Part shown: positions 25,119 through 33,375 of the stretch, piece by piece
Layout: each line of letters begins with the position of its first letter
Numbering within the stretch: the first letter of the stretch is position 1
The notes under the pieces: generated by a model
The model's input: the letters and a program-made list of their open reading frames with translations, nothing else
Databases searched by the model: none
What the model was told of the DNA's origin: nothing
From: an uncultured Clostridium sp.
Lineage (GTDB): Bacteria > Bacillota > Clostridia > Clostridiales > Clostridiaceae
NCBI GenBank assembly: GCA_900547475.1
Contig: URGW01000018.1
Location: 1 to 64,000, forward strand
Direction of reading: 5' to 3'
Length of the DNA stretch: 64,000 nt
Program-made: the position numbers and the translations under genes

Positions 25119-26258
25119 TTAATGTAAATAATAATTTTCTAACGCATCCATTCTCTCTGCTTCTACAAGAGATTCATCATAATAATATTTTTCATACATA
25201 TAATCATCTATATCATCAGAACTAAGTTTAGTGCAATCTAAACCTTCAATATTAAATTCTAAAAAGGCATCCTTTAATAAATACTCATCTTTATTTTGAT
25301 TAATTTCAATTTCTTTTACACAATAAAACTTTGCTTTTATATTCATAACATTATAAATCATTTCATTTACTTTATTTATACTTGCTTCAAGATATATATT
25401 TAACTCACCAGTAATATCTATAGTTTTATTCTCAATATTTAAATCTGTTGATATTATATTTTCATCTCTTATTGTATAATCTTCAAATTTAATATCTGTA
25501 GGTTCTTCCAAATCAAAAATATACTTGCTCAATAAATTATTATTTTTGTTTATATATTCTTTTAATTCATATTCAAATTTTTCTATCATATCATAAGAAT
25601 ATAAATCACCAAATTTAAAGGTAAAATTTTCTTTTATTTTTTTGAAATTTCCTAAATCAAATAATCTTTGTTCTGAATTAAAAAAATCTATTAATTCCTT
25701 ATAAATCTTGAACCTTTTACTATCTTTAAATAAATCAGGGTGAAGAGATTTTTTATCTTTATCAAAAAAATCAGATACGTTATTGGTTATAAAAAAGCAA
25801 TTTTCAAGCTCATCTAATTCAGCTTTTTTGACATAAGTTAACCAAATTAAGCAATCTCTAAATTCTTCTTTATTATCGCTAAATGGCTTTATTTTTCTAA
25901 TTGCTCTTTCTATTACCTCATTAAGTAAATTTGAATCTGTACTTAATATAGTTATATAGTTATTTTCTACTAGCTCATTAAATCTAGATTCTAATTTCTT
26001 TTGCTCTACATTTACATCAATATTTTTAAAACTCATTTCAATATTTGTTTTATTTATTTTAGTTTGTAACTTATCTATCTCAGAATTTAATTCTTCTAAT
26101 TTCCTTATATAATTATGAATTACTTCCTTATACACAATATCTGTAATATAGACATATCCGTTAATTTGCTTAATTTTATTTAATAATTTTTTATTAAATC
26201 CACTATCCATAAAAGGATTATTATATATAATATTACTATCTAAAAATACATTGATCAT
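25119..26258 (-). CDS. PIN-domain protein (DUF4935-type), 379 aa
   Basis: The first 175 residues are a PIN nuclease domain: MINVFLDSNIIYNNPF (Asp 7), a middle helix with KPFSDNKEEFRDCLIW (acidic E/D), and CFFITNNVSDFFDKDKKSLH (Asp). Domain acids match the metal-binding quartet of PIN RNases. The C-terminal 200 residues are a mixed alpha/beta region of unknown role, acidic at the end. Large PIN proteins of this type occur in toxin and abortive-infection contexts. ATG with GGAG. It is a single gene with a long leader (26259-26576), closed by a terminator and bounded by inverted repeats. Confidence 0.75.
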   Translation of the reverse strand: MINVFLDSNIIYNNPFMDSGFNKKLLNKIKQINGYVYITDIVYKEVIHNYIRKLEELNSEIDKLQTKINKTNIEMSFKNIDVNVEQKKLESRFNELVENNYITILSTDSNLLNEVIERAIRKIKPFSDNKEEFRDCLIWLTYVKKAELDELENCFFITNNVSDFFDKDKKSLHPDLFKDSKRFKIYKELIDFFNSEQRLFDLGNFKKIKENFTFKFGDLYSYDMIEKFEYELKEYINKNNNLLSKYIFDLEEPTDIKFEDYTIRDENIISTDLNIENKTIDITGELNIYLEASINKVNEMIYNVMNIKAKFYCVKEIEINQNKDEYLLKDAFLEFNIEGLDCTKLSSDDIDDYMYEKYYYDESLVEAERMDALENYYLH

Positions 26259-26576
26259 AAAATTAAAACTCCTAAAAATATAAGTAATTTTTTAAATAAT
26301 ATATATTTATAATAACATACTTTGAAAACTTTTGTAATAACTTGTAATAAATATACATTAAAATCAACTATTTTTTATAGTATAATATGAGTTTATTATA
26401 ATATATCAAATACCGTACTATTCAATTTTCAAAGATCATTTATTAAAGGACCATTTAAAACAACATCTAAATTTGTAATCCCCACCACATCTTATAGCTT
26501 GTCCAAAGGTCCTTTCTTAATATTTTTATTTATATAAATGCATTAAGCATCAATAACTTGTTATTAAAGTATTAAC
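26259..26576. other. Non-coding leader upstream of the PIN gene
   Basis: No complete gene is visible. The region holds the right copy of the 18-bp inverted repeat (26408-26425), TATAAT- and TATACT-like -10 elements on the minus strand, and an 8-bp pair AAAGGACC/GGTCCTTT (26445-26452 and 26508-26515) around a 55-base loop. A start-less minus-strand reading frame in this loop reads FGQAIRCGGDYKFRCCFKWS, which may be a gene remnant. This looks like scar sequence around an inserted gene. Confidence 0.4.
26408..26425 (-). repeat. 18-bp inverted repeat, right copy
   Basis: AAATACCGTACTATTCAA, exact reverse complement of the arm at 24956-24973. No hairpin partner is present at this end, so this copy is not itself a terminator. 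Confidence 0.8.
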
Positions 26577-26999
26577 TCATTCATATTTTTTCTTAGTATT
26601 CTTTCTTCTTATTTTCTGTAACTCATAATAATCTATGAATCCATATTCATCACCATATTTTAGACTTCTTGCAACTATACTTAACTTTAAATCTCTATAA
26701 AAATAATTAAATAACTTTATTCTTAACTCTCCCTGTTGCGTTGTCATTCCTTTTACATCTATGTATTCAATGGATCCATCATTATGATATATAAGAAAAT
26801 CTGGTGTATATGTCATAGCTCTATATAACTTACCAAACTTTTTAAATGAATCTATTAAAGTAAATTTAGGTTGTAATTCAAAATTTTCTATTTCTCCTCT
26901 ATACTTTCTTATCTTTAGTGCTTCATAATATTTTGCTTCATCTTTAGAATCAAATTTAATTCCATCTACTACTGTTTTATGGCTTAAATATTTACTCAT
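26577..26999 (-). CDS. DUF1064 family PD-(D/E)xK-type nuclease, 140 aa
   Basis: It has the DUF1064 core: an FDSKDEAKYYEAL helix (Glu), TYTPDFLIYHNDGSIEYIDV with D and DVKG (the D...D-x-K residues), and a final YRDLKLSIVARSL. The family is a small phage nuclease that often stands where RusA-type resolvases do; a role in branched-DNA processing is inferred. Located between DUF2303 and the accessory block. Confidence 0.85.
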   Translation of the reverse strand: MSKYLSHKTVVDGIKFDSKDEAKYYEALKIRKYRGEIENFELQPKFTLIDSFKKFGKLYRAMTYTPDFLIYHNDGSIEYIDVKGMTTQQGELRIKLFNYFYRDLKLSIVARSLKYGDEYGFIDYYELQKIRRKNTKKKYE

Positions 27000-27018
27000 G
27001 GTCCACCTTTTATTATTT

Positions 27019-27038
27019 AGAGGGGAATTATCCCCTCT
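27019..27038 (-). terminator. Hairpin after the DUF2303 gene
   Basis: A perfect stem AGAGGGGA/TCCCCTCT with a 4-base loop, followed by AAATAATAAAA on the minus strand, so no T-run. It probably pauses or stabilises the message and is only a weak terminator. Confidence 0.5.
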
Positions 27039-27043
27039 CTCAA

Positions 27044-27757
27044 TTAAGCTATTATTTCAATATTTTTTAATTCTTTTAACTGTTCTTGTAAGTATCCTTT
27101 TATGTTAAGAATTGCTTTATTTCTCCATGATCCTCCATCAGCTTCAAATAATGCTGCTTTTGGTCCTTCTTGCATTCTAAATATAAACTTACTTATCGGT
27201 TGCTCTACTTCTGGAAATGTTCTATAAGGTGCTAATTCTACTGGATTAGGTACTATAGCTTGTCCTAAACTTGCCACACCAGTTTTAACTGTTACTTGCT
27301 GACTTACTCCATCATCACCAGTAGTCTTAACTGCTTCATCTTGAACTAATCCTGTATATTTTAATAATGTTGACTTAGTACCTACATCAACAAATGAACT
27401 TTGTAACATAATATTAAATTGTTCTGTGCTTAAGAATCTATCATAAACAACATTGTTAGGTAATATTGCTTCTGCTCTTATATACTCTTCTCTATCTCTA
27501 TCAACATTTAATGGACTATATAAAGCTACTTCCTTATGTGATTTTACTTGAATTAATAATTTTTCTGGAAGCGTATCAATATTTGATTTAATGTAATCTA
27601 CTAATCCTGTTAATGTTGATACTGTTAATGTTTCTGCTTTTGGTTCTGTTACTCTAGTTAATCTTTCTTTTGTAAATGTTCCTTGTGGTAAATCTACTAT
27701 AGGATTTTCTTTAACCCCTAACTCTACTAAGTATTCTAATGCTTCTTTGTTTATCAT
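27044..27757 (-). CDS. DUF2303 (YfdQ) family phage protein, 237 aa
   Basis: Sequence blocks IQVKSHKEVALYSPLNVDRD and QPISKFIFRMQEGPKAALFE are recognised from the YfdQ/DUF2303 group found in the recombination-replication region of many phages. The exact function is unknown; it is soluble and mixed alpha/beta. The gene lies directly downstream of the 130-residue protein. Confidence 0.7.
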   Translation of the reverse strand: MINKEALEYLVELGVKENPIVDLPQGTFTKERLTRVTEPKAETLTVSTLTGLVDYIKSNIDTLPEKLLIQVKSHKEVALYSPLNVDRDREEYIRAEAILPNNVVYDRFLSTEQFNIMLQSSFVDVGTKSTLLKYTGLVQDEAVKTTGDDGVSQQVTVKTGVASLGQAIVPNPVELAPYRTFPEVEQPISKFIFRMQEGPKAALFEADGGSWRNKAILNIKGYLQEQLKELKNIEIIA

Positions 27758-27826
27758 TTTCTATTCCACCTTTTTATTAATGTGCAAGGTTTAAGCCCCT
27801 TGCCATGGCTATATATTTAAAAATAA

Positions 27827-28219
27827 TTATTTAACTAATCTAATACCTTCTAAATCTATTTCTTTTTCTTCTGCTGTTGTTAATACTTCTCCAGTTTCTT
27901 CATCTACTCTCATCACACTTTGTCCTGGTACCTGCTTCTTATATTCACTTGCTAATACTCCACCTTTTCCATCTGAACCAATAACAATTTTAGCTGCTAA
28001 TGCCTTACTTGGTGCTAACTTAGTCTTTGCAACTATAGTTACTTCAGTAAGCTCTCTATCTTCTCCAGTAGATAATGTCATATCAACTGTTAACTTTCTT
28101 TTTACTTTCCAATCAGTATTAGGGTCTGTTATATTAGCTAATACCTCTCTTAAAGCCATATTTACCTTTTCTGCTAATGCTCCATCTGCAAATGTTTCTA
28201 AATTTATAAACTTTTCCAT
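27827..28219 (-). CDS. Phage protein annotated in relatives as replication terminator-like, 130 aa
   Basis: MEKFINLETFADGALAEKVN and NITDPNTDWKVKRKLTVDMT are a well conserved start in phage proteins from clostridia and bacilli often called replication terminator protein, although I see no evidence for that activity. No membrane segment. The name should be treated as a label only. The short gap to DUF2303 contains a small GCAAGG/CCTTGC hairpin (27783-27803). Confidence 0.65.
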   Translation of the reverse strand: MEKFINLETFADGALAEKVNMALREVLANITDPNTDWKVKRKLTVDMTLSTGEDRELTEVTIVAKTKLAPSKALAAKIVIGSDGKGGVLASEYKKQVPGQSVMRVDEETGEVLTTAEEKEIDLEGIRLVK

Positions 28220-28231
28220 ATTTCTTCTCCT

Positions 28232-28996
28232 TTAATTTAAAAATTTATTTAATCTATAATTACAATTTTCTTTAAAAACAACACTAAATCTTTTGCCACA
28301 TGACTCTAATATTCTTCCTGCTAATGCTTCATCCAAATCTAGTAACATTTCTGGTGTACATTCTGTTGATATTATCATTGGCATGTAGTTAAGATATCTA
28401 TAATTAAGAATTGGATTTATGTGTTTAATATCACTTTCATTTAATTCATATGATATTTTTCCCTTCTTAACTTTATCTTTAAATAAATCATCAATAATAA
28501 GAACTTTAGCCTTTTTATATCTATTAACTAACCTATCATAATCTTCTTGATACATAGCTAATGCTTTCAATTCTCTAATAACTTCTAAATAAGGCATATA
28601 TACTACAGATATTTTTTTATCTAACAGAGCCTTTCCTATAGCTAAAACAATATGAGTTTTTCCTGCTCCTGGTTGTCCCATTAAACAAAAACTATTTTCT
28701 CTACAACTTTTTATATCATCAAAGCTAGTAATATAATTTACTGCTTTATCTCTAGCTTTTTCAGTTATATCATTGTATGGCTTATATTCTCTTAGCAGCT
28801 TAATATCTTTTATTTTCACTCCAAAGTTTTCCCATAGCCTATTCAAATAATCTTCTGTATAACATGAGCACCTTACATATGAACCTTCTTTTTCTATCCA
28901 GCTTGTATCATGGCATTTATTGCACTTATAATCATTCAAAGTTGTATTGGCTCCATTTGCTCTCACTTGGCTTAATATCCTGTTTAATGCCTCCAT
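28232..28996 (-). CDS. DnaC-like replicative helicase loader ATPase, 254 aa
   Basis: N-terminal zinc finger CNKCHDTSWIEKEGSYVRCSC (about residues 24-44) followed by an AAA+ domain: GQPGAGKTH (Walker A, about 107-115), VLIIDDLFKDK (Walker B), a sensor region ISTECTPEMLLDLD and the LAGRILESC Arg. It loads host or phage helicase at the origin. The gene starts inside the end of the initiator gene (65-base overlap), suggesting coupling. Confidence 0.9.
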   Translation of the reverse strand: MEALNRILSQVRANGANTTLNDYKCNKCHDTSWIEKEGSYVRCSCYTEDYLNRLWENFGVKIKDIKLLREYKPYNDITEKARDKAVNYITSFDDIKSCRENSFCLMGQPGAGKTHIVLAIGKALLDKKISVVYMPYLEVIRELKALAMYQEDYDRLVNRYKKAKVLIIDDLFKDKVKKGKISYELNESDIKHINPILNYRYLNYMPMIISTECTPEMLLDLDEALAGRILESCGKRFSVVFKENCNYRLNKFLN

Positions 28997-29732
28997 CTAC
29001 TCCATTTGCTCTCCTTTTTTCTAATATTCCTTTTACATAGCTATAACTATGTTTTCCATTATTATCTGCTATATCTATAGCCTGCTTTACTTCTTCTAAC
29101 GAATACATCTCTATATCTGCTTGTACTTGCTCTGCAATTATAGGACTTATAGATACAAATCCTCTTTGTTGCATATATAGATAAATATTAAAATCACCAC
29201 TACAACCACTTATTTCATTATTATTTTCTTTACTTTTCTTTACTTTACTTTTCTTTACTTTACTTTTGGGATTAATGTCATTAGAAACTTCTTCATTATC
29301 GTGATTAATGTCAACAATAATTAAGTTTTTGTATACATTAACTGCTTTTTCATCTAAAAGTAAGTATTCTTTCTTAATTTCAACCTTAGTTCTACGACCT
29401 ACTGCTTCTAAATATCTTGATTGAATCCCCTTAGAAGTAAGTATTTTCTTGCTTTCTAAGAGATTTCTATCAAATAACCCCCACTTTATACAATCATTAA
29501 TGACAACATTAATTAAGTTAATGTCAACATTAACTCTTTTAGAAAAGAGTAATTGTTCCTTTTCTGTCCACTCATAGAAGTAACTGTTCTTATAAATCTT
29601 CATTAATAGTTTTATAACTATAGCAAAACCTACTACTCCATGTTGAGCTTCTATGAGTGCTATTTTGTCATCTTGATCCATATCTACATCTAAAGGAAAA
29701 TAATCTAATCCATTTTTTTGTGGTCTTGCCAT
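28932..29732 (-). CDS. Phage replication initiator/DnaD-like protein (Lin1244-type N-terminus), 266 aa
   Basis: N-terminal winged-helix MARPQKNGLDYFPLDVDMDQ, then DDKIALIEAQHGVVGFAIVI and LMKIYKNSYFYEW is the Lin1244/Lin1753-like replisome-organiser domain. A lysine-rich linker (about 150-165, KSKVKKSKVKKSKENN) is followed by a DnaD-like C-terminal part (about 185-250) with IAEQVQADIEMYSLEEVKQA and NGKHSYSYVKGILEK. It binds the origin and recruits the loader. Confidence 0.85.
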   Translation of the reverse strand: MARPQKNGLDYFPLDVDMDQDDKIALIEAQHGVVGFAIVIKLLMKIYKNSYFYEWTEKEQLLFSKRVNVDINLINVVINDCIKWGLFDRNLLESKKILTSKGIQSRYLEAVGRRTKVEIKKEYLLLDEKAVNVYKNLIIVDINHDNEEVSNDINPKSKVKKSKVKKSKENNNEISGCSGDFNIYLYMQQRGFVSISPIIAEQVQADIEMYSLEEVKQAIDIADNNGKHSYSYVKGILEKRRANGVDGGIKQDIKPSESKWSQYNFE

Positions 29733-29742
29733 TTAAAATCAC

Positions 29743-30567
29743 CTACTCTGTTAACTCTTCAACTTCTTGTACTGGTTCTGTATATTCTACTTCTTCTATT
29801 ACTTCTCCAGTTTCAAAATCTATTTCCATAGTATCTTCATTTAAAATACTTTCTTTGATTGTATTATTATCAGCTGTGTAAGCTTTTTGCATTTCTATAG
29901 ATAAGATTCCCCATTTAGATAGTAAATTTCTTATAACTGTCTTTTTTGCCATGCTATCAAAATCTGTTTGCCATACACCATTTTTAAAATTATATGTTTT
30001 TGAAAACTTCTTTGCATGAGTTTCCATATCTTCTTTGCTCCAATAAACTGTTTTTTCAAATCCATTTAATAATTTAAAATATCCAGCATATCCAATTACT
30101 TTATTTGACTTTCTTTCAGTAAAATCAATTTCTACTTCTTCACTTAAAGGATTCCAACTTATAAGCTCTCCCTCTCTAATTTCAACTACATTTATTGCTT
30201 TATATTGTCCTGTTCTTAAAGCTAATTGAATAAATCCTTTATATCCCATTTGAAATTGAGCTTTATCCTTATAAGGTACTACCCATGCATATCCTAAATT
30301 TTTATCTACTGGTAAATCCATTGTTGCTGCTACCATACAACTTGCAATTACACTCATAGGTTCACATTTCTTTAAATTAGTATCTGAATTAACTAAATTA
30401 ACAATACTGCTCATATATTGAGGTGCTCTTTCACATAAAACTTCCTCAAATCTTTTCTTAACTGCTGGACTATCCATAAGCCCTTTAACATTATTTGCTA
30501 TTGCAGGAGCTTGTCCTACCACTTCCTTCTTTGCTAATTGATTTTTTAAACTACTTGCTGTTGCCAT
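29743..30567 (-). CDS. recT: RecT single-strand annealing protein, 274 aa
   Basis: RecT family: MSVIASCMVAATMDLPVDKN, LGYAWVVPYKDKAQFQMGYKG and FIQLALRTGQYKAINV are diagnostic. It anneals complementary single strands made by the YqaJ exonuclease directly upstream. The last 35 residues are acidic, a known partner-binding tail type. Start ATG, one base after the previous stop region. Confidence 0.95.
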   Translation of the reverse strand: MATASSLKNQLAKKEVVGQAPAIANNVKGLMDSPAVKKRFEEVLCERAPQYMSSIVNLVNSDTNLKKCEPMSVIASCMVAATMDLPVDKNLGYAWVVPYKDKAQFQMGYKGFIQLALRTGQYKAINVVEIREGELISWNPLSEEVEIDFTERKSNKVIGYAGYFKLLNGFEKTVYWSKEDMETHAKKFSKTYNFKNGVWQTDFDSMAKKTVIRNLLSKWGILSIEMQKAYTADNNTIKESILNEDTMEIDFETGEVIEEVEYTEPVQEVEELTE

Positions 30568-30569
30568 AA

Positions 30570-31478
30570 TTATTTATCCTCCTTAATATTAAATTTTCTG
30601 CTAATACTTTCTTTAATAACTTTTTCATAAACTTCTGGATATTCTGCTTTCAACTTTTTACTATCTACTCTATTAGATAAAACCTTTTTCCAACTTAAGC
30701 TATATCCAGGAGCATATGCATACTCTGCATTTCCTATTTCAAATTTAATTTGATTTTCTAATTCTTGTATCTTATTTTCAAAAGCTTTCAATTCTTTTTT
30801 CATATCTAAATAAGTTTTTATCTTATCTTTATATTCAAAACCTAATTCTATTGCTTTATTTTCTTCAACATCTTTATATCTTTCTCTAAGATATTTTTCT
30901 GCTGCGCTTGATCCATCTAAAGCAGGTGGTGTTTTTGCTTCAACCAAACTCCAAAAGTCCTTCTCTAGCTGAATAATCATTTCAATTAATTCTTCATCTC
31001 TAGGTACTTCTTTCCATATAAACTTTTGACCACCTACTAAGACTGCTATATATCCTTTATCTGCTCCTGTAACTGCTAAGTAATGTTGAACTTGTAGCAA
31101 ATAACTTGCTGGTATTTCTTCATCTTCCCACTCTTTTAACAAATACTGATTAGCTGTTTTACACTCAAGAATTGCATTTTGTCCTACTATTTTTCTATCT
31201 ATATTAGCTACCATAAAAGGATATTCTTTATGTTTATAATGCTTTCTATCTCTTCTTACTTTTAAGCCTGTTCTCTTTTCAAACTCTTTAGCAACTATAT
31301 CCTCAAATATATCTCCAAAATAAGCACTTTCTGATTGCTCTTTAACCTCTGTTATAGGCTCTGTTTTTTCTATATATACTTCAAACTGTGTTTTATACTT
31401 ATTAACTCCTACTATTGCTCCAACATCACTTCCACCAATTCCACATTGCCTTTCCTTAAGCCATTCAAGTTTATCCAT
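30570..31478 (-). CDS. YqaJ family viral recombinase (lambda-exonuclease-like), 302 aa
   Basis: The motifs RQCGIGGSDVGAIVGVNKYK, ANIDRKIVGQNAILECKTAN (PD-(D/E)xK: D...ECK) and YLLQVQHYLAVTGADKGYIA show a YqaJ-type 5'-3' exonuclease fold. It makes single-stranded DNA for RecT. It lies immediately after a 55-residue ORF (TAA followed directly by ATG) and directly upstream of recT. Confidence 0.92.
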   Translation of the reverse strand: MDKLEWLKERQCGIGGSDVGAIVGVNKYKTQFEVYIEKTEPITEVKEQSESAYFGDIFEDIVAKEFEKRTGLKVRRDRKHYKHKEYPFMVANIDRKIVGQNAILECKTANQYLLKEWEDEEIPASYLLQVQHYLAVTGADKGYIAVLVGGQKFIWKEVPRDEELIEMIIQLEKDFWSLVEAKTPPALDGSSAAEKYLRERYKDVEENKAIELGFEYKDKIKTYLDMKKELKAFENKIQELENQIKFEIGNAEYAYAPGYSLSWKKVLSNRVDSKKLKAEYPEVYEKVIKESISRKFNIKEDK

Positions 31479-31646
31479 TTATTTATCCTCCTTTGTATCA
31501 AAATATAATCTATCAGCATTGCCATCATATCTAATATTAGATATATACCAATCTGTATTATCAGAATCATAAAGTTTAAAACCTTCTTCATTCAGTATGT
31601 TTACAATAGCTACTAAAATCTTTAATAATACTTTAAAAGATTTCAT
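31479..31646 (-). CDS. Small phage protein, 55 aa
   Basis: ATG 31646 with GGAGGGT upstream and 55 codons ending directly at the start of the YqaJ gene (TAA then ATG). It begins MKSFKVLLKILVAIVNIL and has a hydrophobic N-terminal stretch. No family recognised. Its stop overlaps the ribosome site of the YqaJ gene (GGAGGATAAATA), so they are probably coupled. Confidence 0.65.
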   Translation of the reverse strand: MKSFKVLLKILVAIVNILNEEGFKLYDSDNTDWYISNIRYDGNADRLYFDTKEDK

Positions 31647-31662
31647 ATACCCTCCATATTTA

Positions 31663-31788
31663 TTAGATTTCCTTGTGTATATCTTTATCTAGTGATATAC
31701 TGTTCTTGTTTACTTTTGAATTGATTGAATCTGAATTTAAATGAGCGCCAACTCTTTCAGATCCTATCAATTCTTTTAGCAATTTCAT
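31663..31788 (-). CDS. Possible small ORF, 41 aa
   Basis: An open frame of 41 codons that begins MKLLKELIGSERVGAHLNSD. The start lacks a clear ribosome site, so translation may depend on the upstream ORF, whose end it overlaps in another frame. Weakly supported. Confidence 0.3.
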   Translation of the reverse strand: MKLLKELIGSERVGAHLNSDSINSKVNKNSISLDKDIHKEI

Positions 31789-31858
31789 AATCTAGATATT
31801 CTGTTTCAACATAAATATGTGCTAATATTGAAACTTCATCTAATTCATTTAAACTCAA
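31757..31858 (-). CDS. Possible small ORF with TTG start, 33 aa
   Basis: The TTG at 31858 follows GGAGGGG at a normal distance and overlaps the TGA of the Spo0E-like gene (TTGA). The frame reads LSLNELDEVSILAHIYVETE and ends at 31757. The good ribosome site and stop-start overlap make it plausible, the size makes it uncertain. Confidence 0.4.
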   Translation of the reverse strand: MSLNELDEVSILAHIYVETEYLDYEIAKRIDRI

Positions 31859-32184
31859 CTTATCCCCTCCAATTCAATATTTACACTTAGTATTCTTCGA
31901 CCAGTATTTACTCCATTTACTCTTCTAGATGACTTATATACTGTTTCTGCAGATATACCTAAGTATTCAGCTAGTTCCCTTGCTGTATCTTTAACTACAA
32001 TTGGTAACTCAAATTTATCTGGAGTTACTGCCATCCACACTAATACCTTCTTTGTAGGCTTCATAAGCTTCTTTTGCTCTTTACAAACTATCTTGTCCAA
32101 TTCTTGACTAATAGCAACGGTTCTTTCATCTGTCATGCCGTATTCATCAATAGCTTTATAAAGCTTTTCTTTTAATACTTTCAT
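31855..32184 (-). CDS. Spo0E-like phosphatase domain fused to a helix-turn-helix domain, 109 aa
   Basis: Residues about 3-42 (LKEKLYKAIDEYGMTDERTV, AISQELDKIVCKEQKK) show the Spo0E aspartyl-phosphate phosphatase pattern with the SQELD signature at residues 26-30. Spo0E-type proteins remove phosphate from Spo0A. Residues about 45-109 (VLVWMAVTPDKFELPIVVKD, then ELAEYLGISAETVYKSSRRV) look like a small HTH domain that may bind DNA. The combination suggests a phage regulator linked to the host's sporulation state. The family pattern is seen by eye; activity is inferred. Confidence 0.6.
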   Translation of the reverse strand: MKVLKEKLYKAIDEYGMTDERTVAISQELDKIVCKEQKKLMKPTKKVLVWMAVTPDKFELPIVVKDTARELAEYLGISAETVYKSSRRVNGVNTGRRILSVNIELEGIS

Positions 32185-32186
32185 AC

Positions 32187-32321
32187 TTACCTCCTAAATC
32201 TCTTTATTAACTTATCTATTCCATCTAAAATGGATGCAATTATAATTATTAAGCCAATTATTATTGCTAAAGCTATTGGCATTACAAAGGTACATATGCC
32301 CCATATATTTAAGCCTTCCAT
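32187..32321 (-). CDS. Small membrane protein, 44 aa
   Basis: ATG 32321 with a short frame ending in the ribosome site of the next gene (AGGAGGTAA). It starts MEGLNIWGICTFVMPIALAI, has one strong membrane helix (about residues 11-31) and a basic end (KLIKRFRR). No family recognised. The upstream ribosome site is weak. Confidence 0.55.
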   Translation of the reverse strand: MEGLNIWGICTFVMPIALAIIIGLIIIIASILDGIDKLIKRFRR

Positions 32322-32332
32322 ATATACACCTA

Positions 32333-33139
32333 TTAAATTTCCTTAAGTAATCTTTCTATGATATAAGCTTGTCCTTTACCAGTAACTCTTGTAGTTCTAT
32401 AAGTAAATACCTTCCCTTTAGTTTCTTTAGTACCTTCATTAACTTCAAAGTACCCTTTATCAATTCCAGATTGCTTTGGTTCTGTTGAGTTCTTAAAAAT
32501 TAATCCCCATTCCCTAAGCTTGGACCATAATCTTTTTTCACCTATTACTACATCTGCCTTAGATGCAACTTTAGCTACTTCTCTAACTAATAAAGTATTT
32601 TCACTTGCTGCTAATTGATTAATAAATCTATTCTTTTGATTTAAGTCTTCTGATAAAACCTCTATCTCTTTATCCTTAGCTTTTAATAACTCATCTTTCT
32701 TCTCTATAGTCTTTTGAGATATAATCAATGCCTTTGCCATTATTTCTGCTTCTGACATTTCTTCTTCTATTGGAATATACCCACCTGTTTTTCTTATCTG
32801 TGGTAATACTTCTGATGTAACCCATCTTTTAAACTGCTTTGCTTTTGGCATATCACTTCTAAGTATTAAAGAGTAAAATCCACTTTCATTTATTAATACT
32901 GCTTTTTGTGATCTTCCTATGGAGTCACGAATCGTTACCCCATCTCTGAAAATTTTATCTTCTTCATCAACATGATCCAAAATTGCTTTTCTAGAATTTT
33001 TATATCCTAAAGCTTCTGCTATATCTTTACCAACTAACCAACCTTCTCCATCAATTTCTACTGCTCTTACTTCAAGTTCTAACTCTTTATTAACAAATAG
33101 CTGAACTCCTTCTTTATGTTTGTGTTTTATGTTTTCCAT
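32333..33139 (-). CDS. Phage antirepressor, BRO-N plus KilA-C (ANT) domains, 268 aa
   Basis: The N-terminal BRO domain (about residues 12-117) has VRAVEIDGEGWLVGKDIAEA, LGYKNSRKAILDHV, LINESGFYSLILRSDMPKAK and KRWVTSEVLPQIRKTGGY. The C-terminal ANT/KilA-C domain (about 150-266) contains RFINQLAASENTLLVREVAK and LWSKLREWGLIFKNSTEPKQ. Such proteins counteract the phage repressor or regulate early gene choice. Ribosome site GGAGG. It lies after the cro-like gene in the early operon. Confidence 0.9.
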   Translation of the reverse strand: MENIKHKHKEGVQLFVNKELELEVRAVEIDGEGWLVGKDIAEALGYKNSRKAILDHVDEEDKIFRDGVTIRDSIGRSQKAVLINESGFYSLILRSDMPKAKQFKRWVTSEVLPQIRKTGGYIPIEEEMSEAEIMAKALIISQKTIEKKDELLKAKDKEIEVLSEDLNQKNRFINQLAASENTLLVREVAKVASKADVVIGEKRLWSKLREWGLIFKNSTEPKQSGIDKGYFEVNEGTKETKGKVFTYRTTRVTGKGQAYIIERLLKEI

Positions 33140-33208
33140 TTATACATCCTCCATATTATTTATTATGTTCATTTAAATCATATAGGCTTTTCAGCCTAGT
33201 TAGTATTT

Positions 33209-33352
33209 TTATGATTCTTTTCCCATCTCTTCTAGCCTTTGTTTTATAAGCTCTTCATTTTCATTAATTAAGTATTTATACTTTTCATACATATGAATTA
33301 GCACATTTGTTACTCTTTCTATTGATCCAGGTGTAATTATTACTTTGTTCAT
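33209..33352 (-). CDS. Small phage protein, 47 aa
   Basis: ATG 33352 with a GGGGAG ribosome site, 47 codons: begins MNKVIITPGSIERVTNVLIH, then charged helix ENEELIKQRLEEMGKES. No family recognised. It is one of several very short early genes between cro and the antirepressor. Confidence 0.55.
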   Translation of the reverse strand: MNKVIITPGSIERVTNVLIHMYEKYKYLINENEELIKQRLEEMGKES

Positions 33353-33375
33353 AACTAACTCCCCTAAAATTACTA

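Noticed and set aside
26440..26520. Short start-less frame with CGGDYKFRCC pattern
   Set aside because: No start codon and no ribosome site, so recorded only as a possible gene remnant in the leader of the PIN gene.
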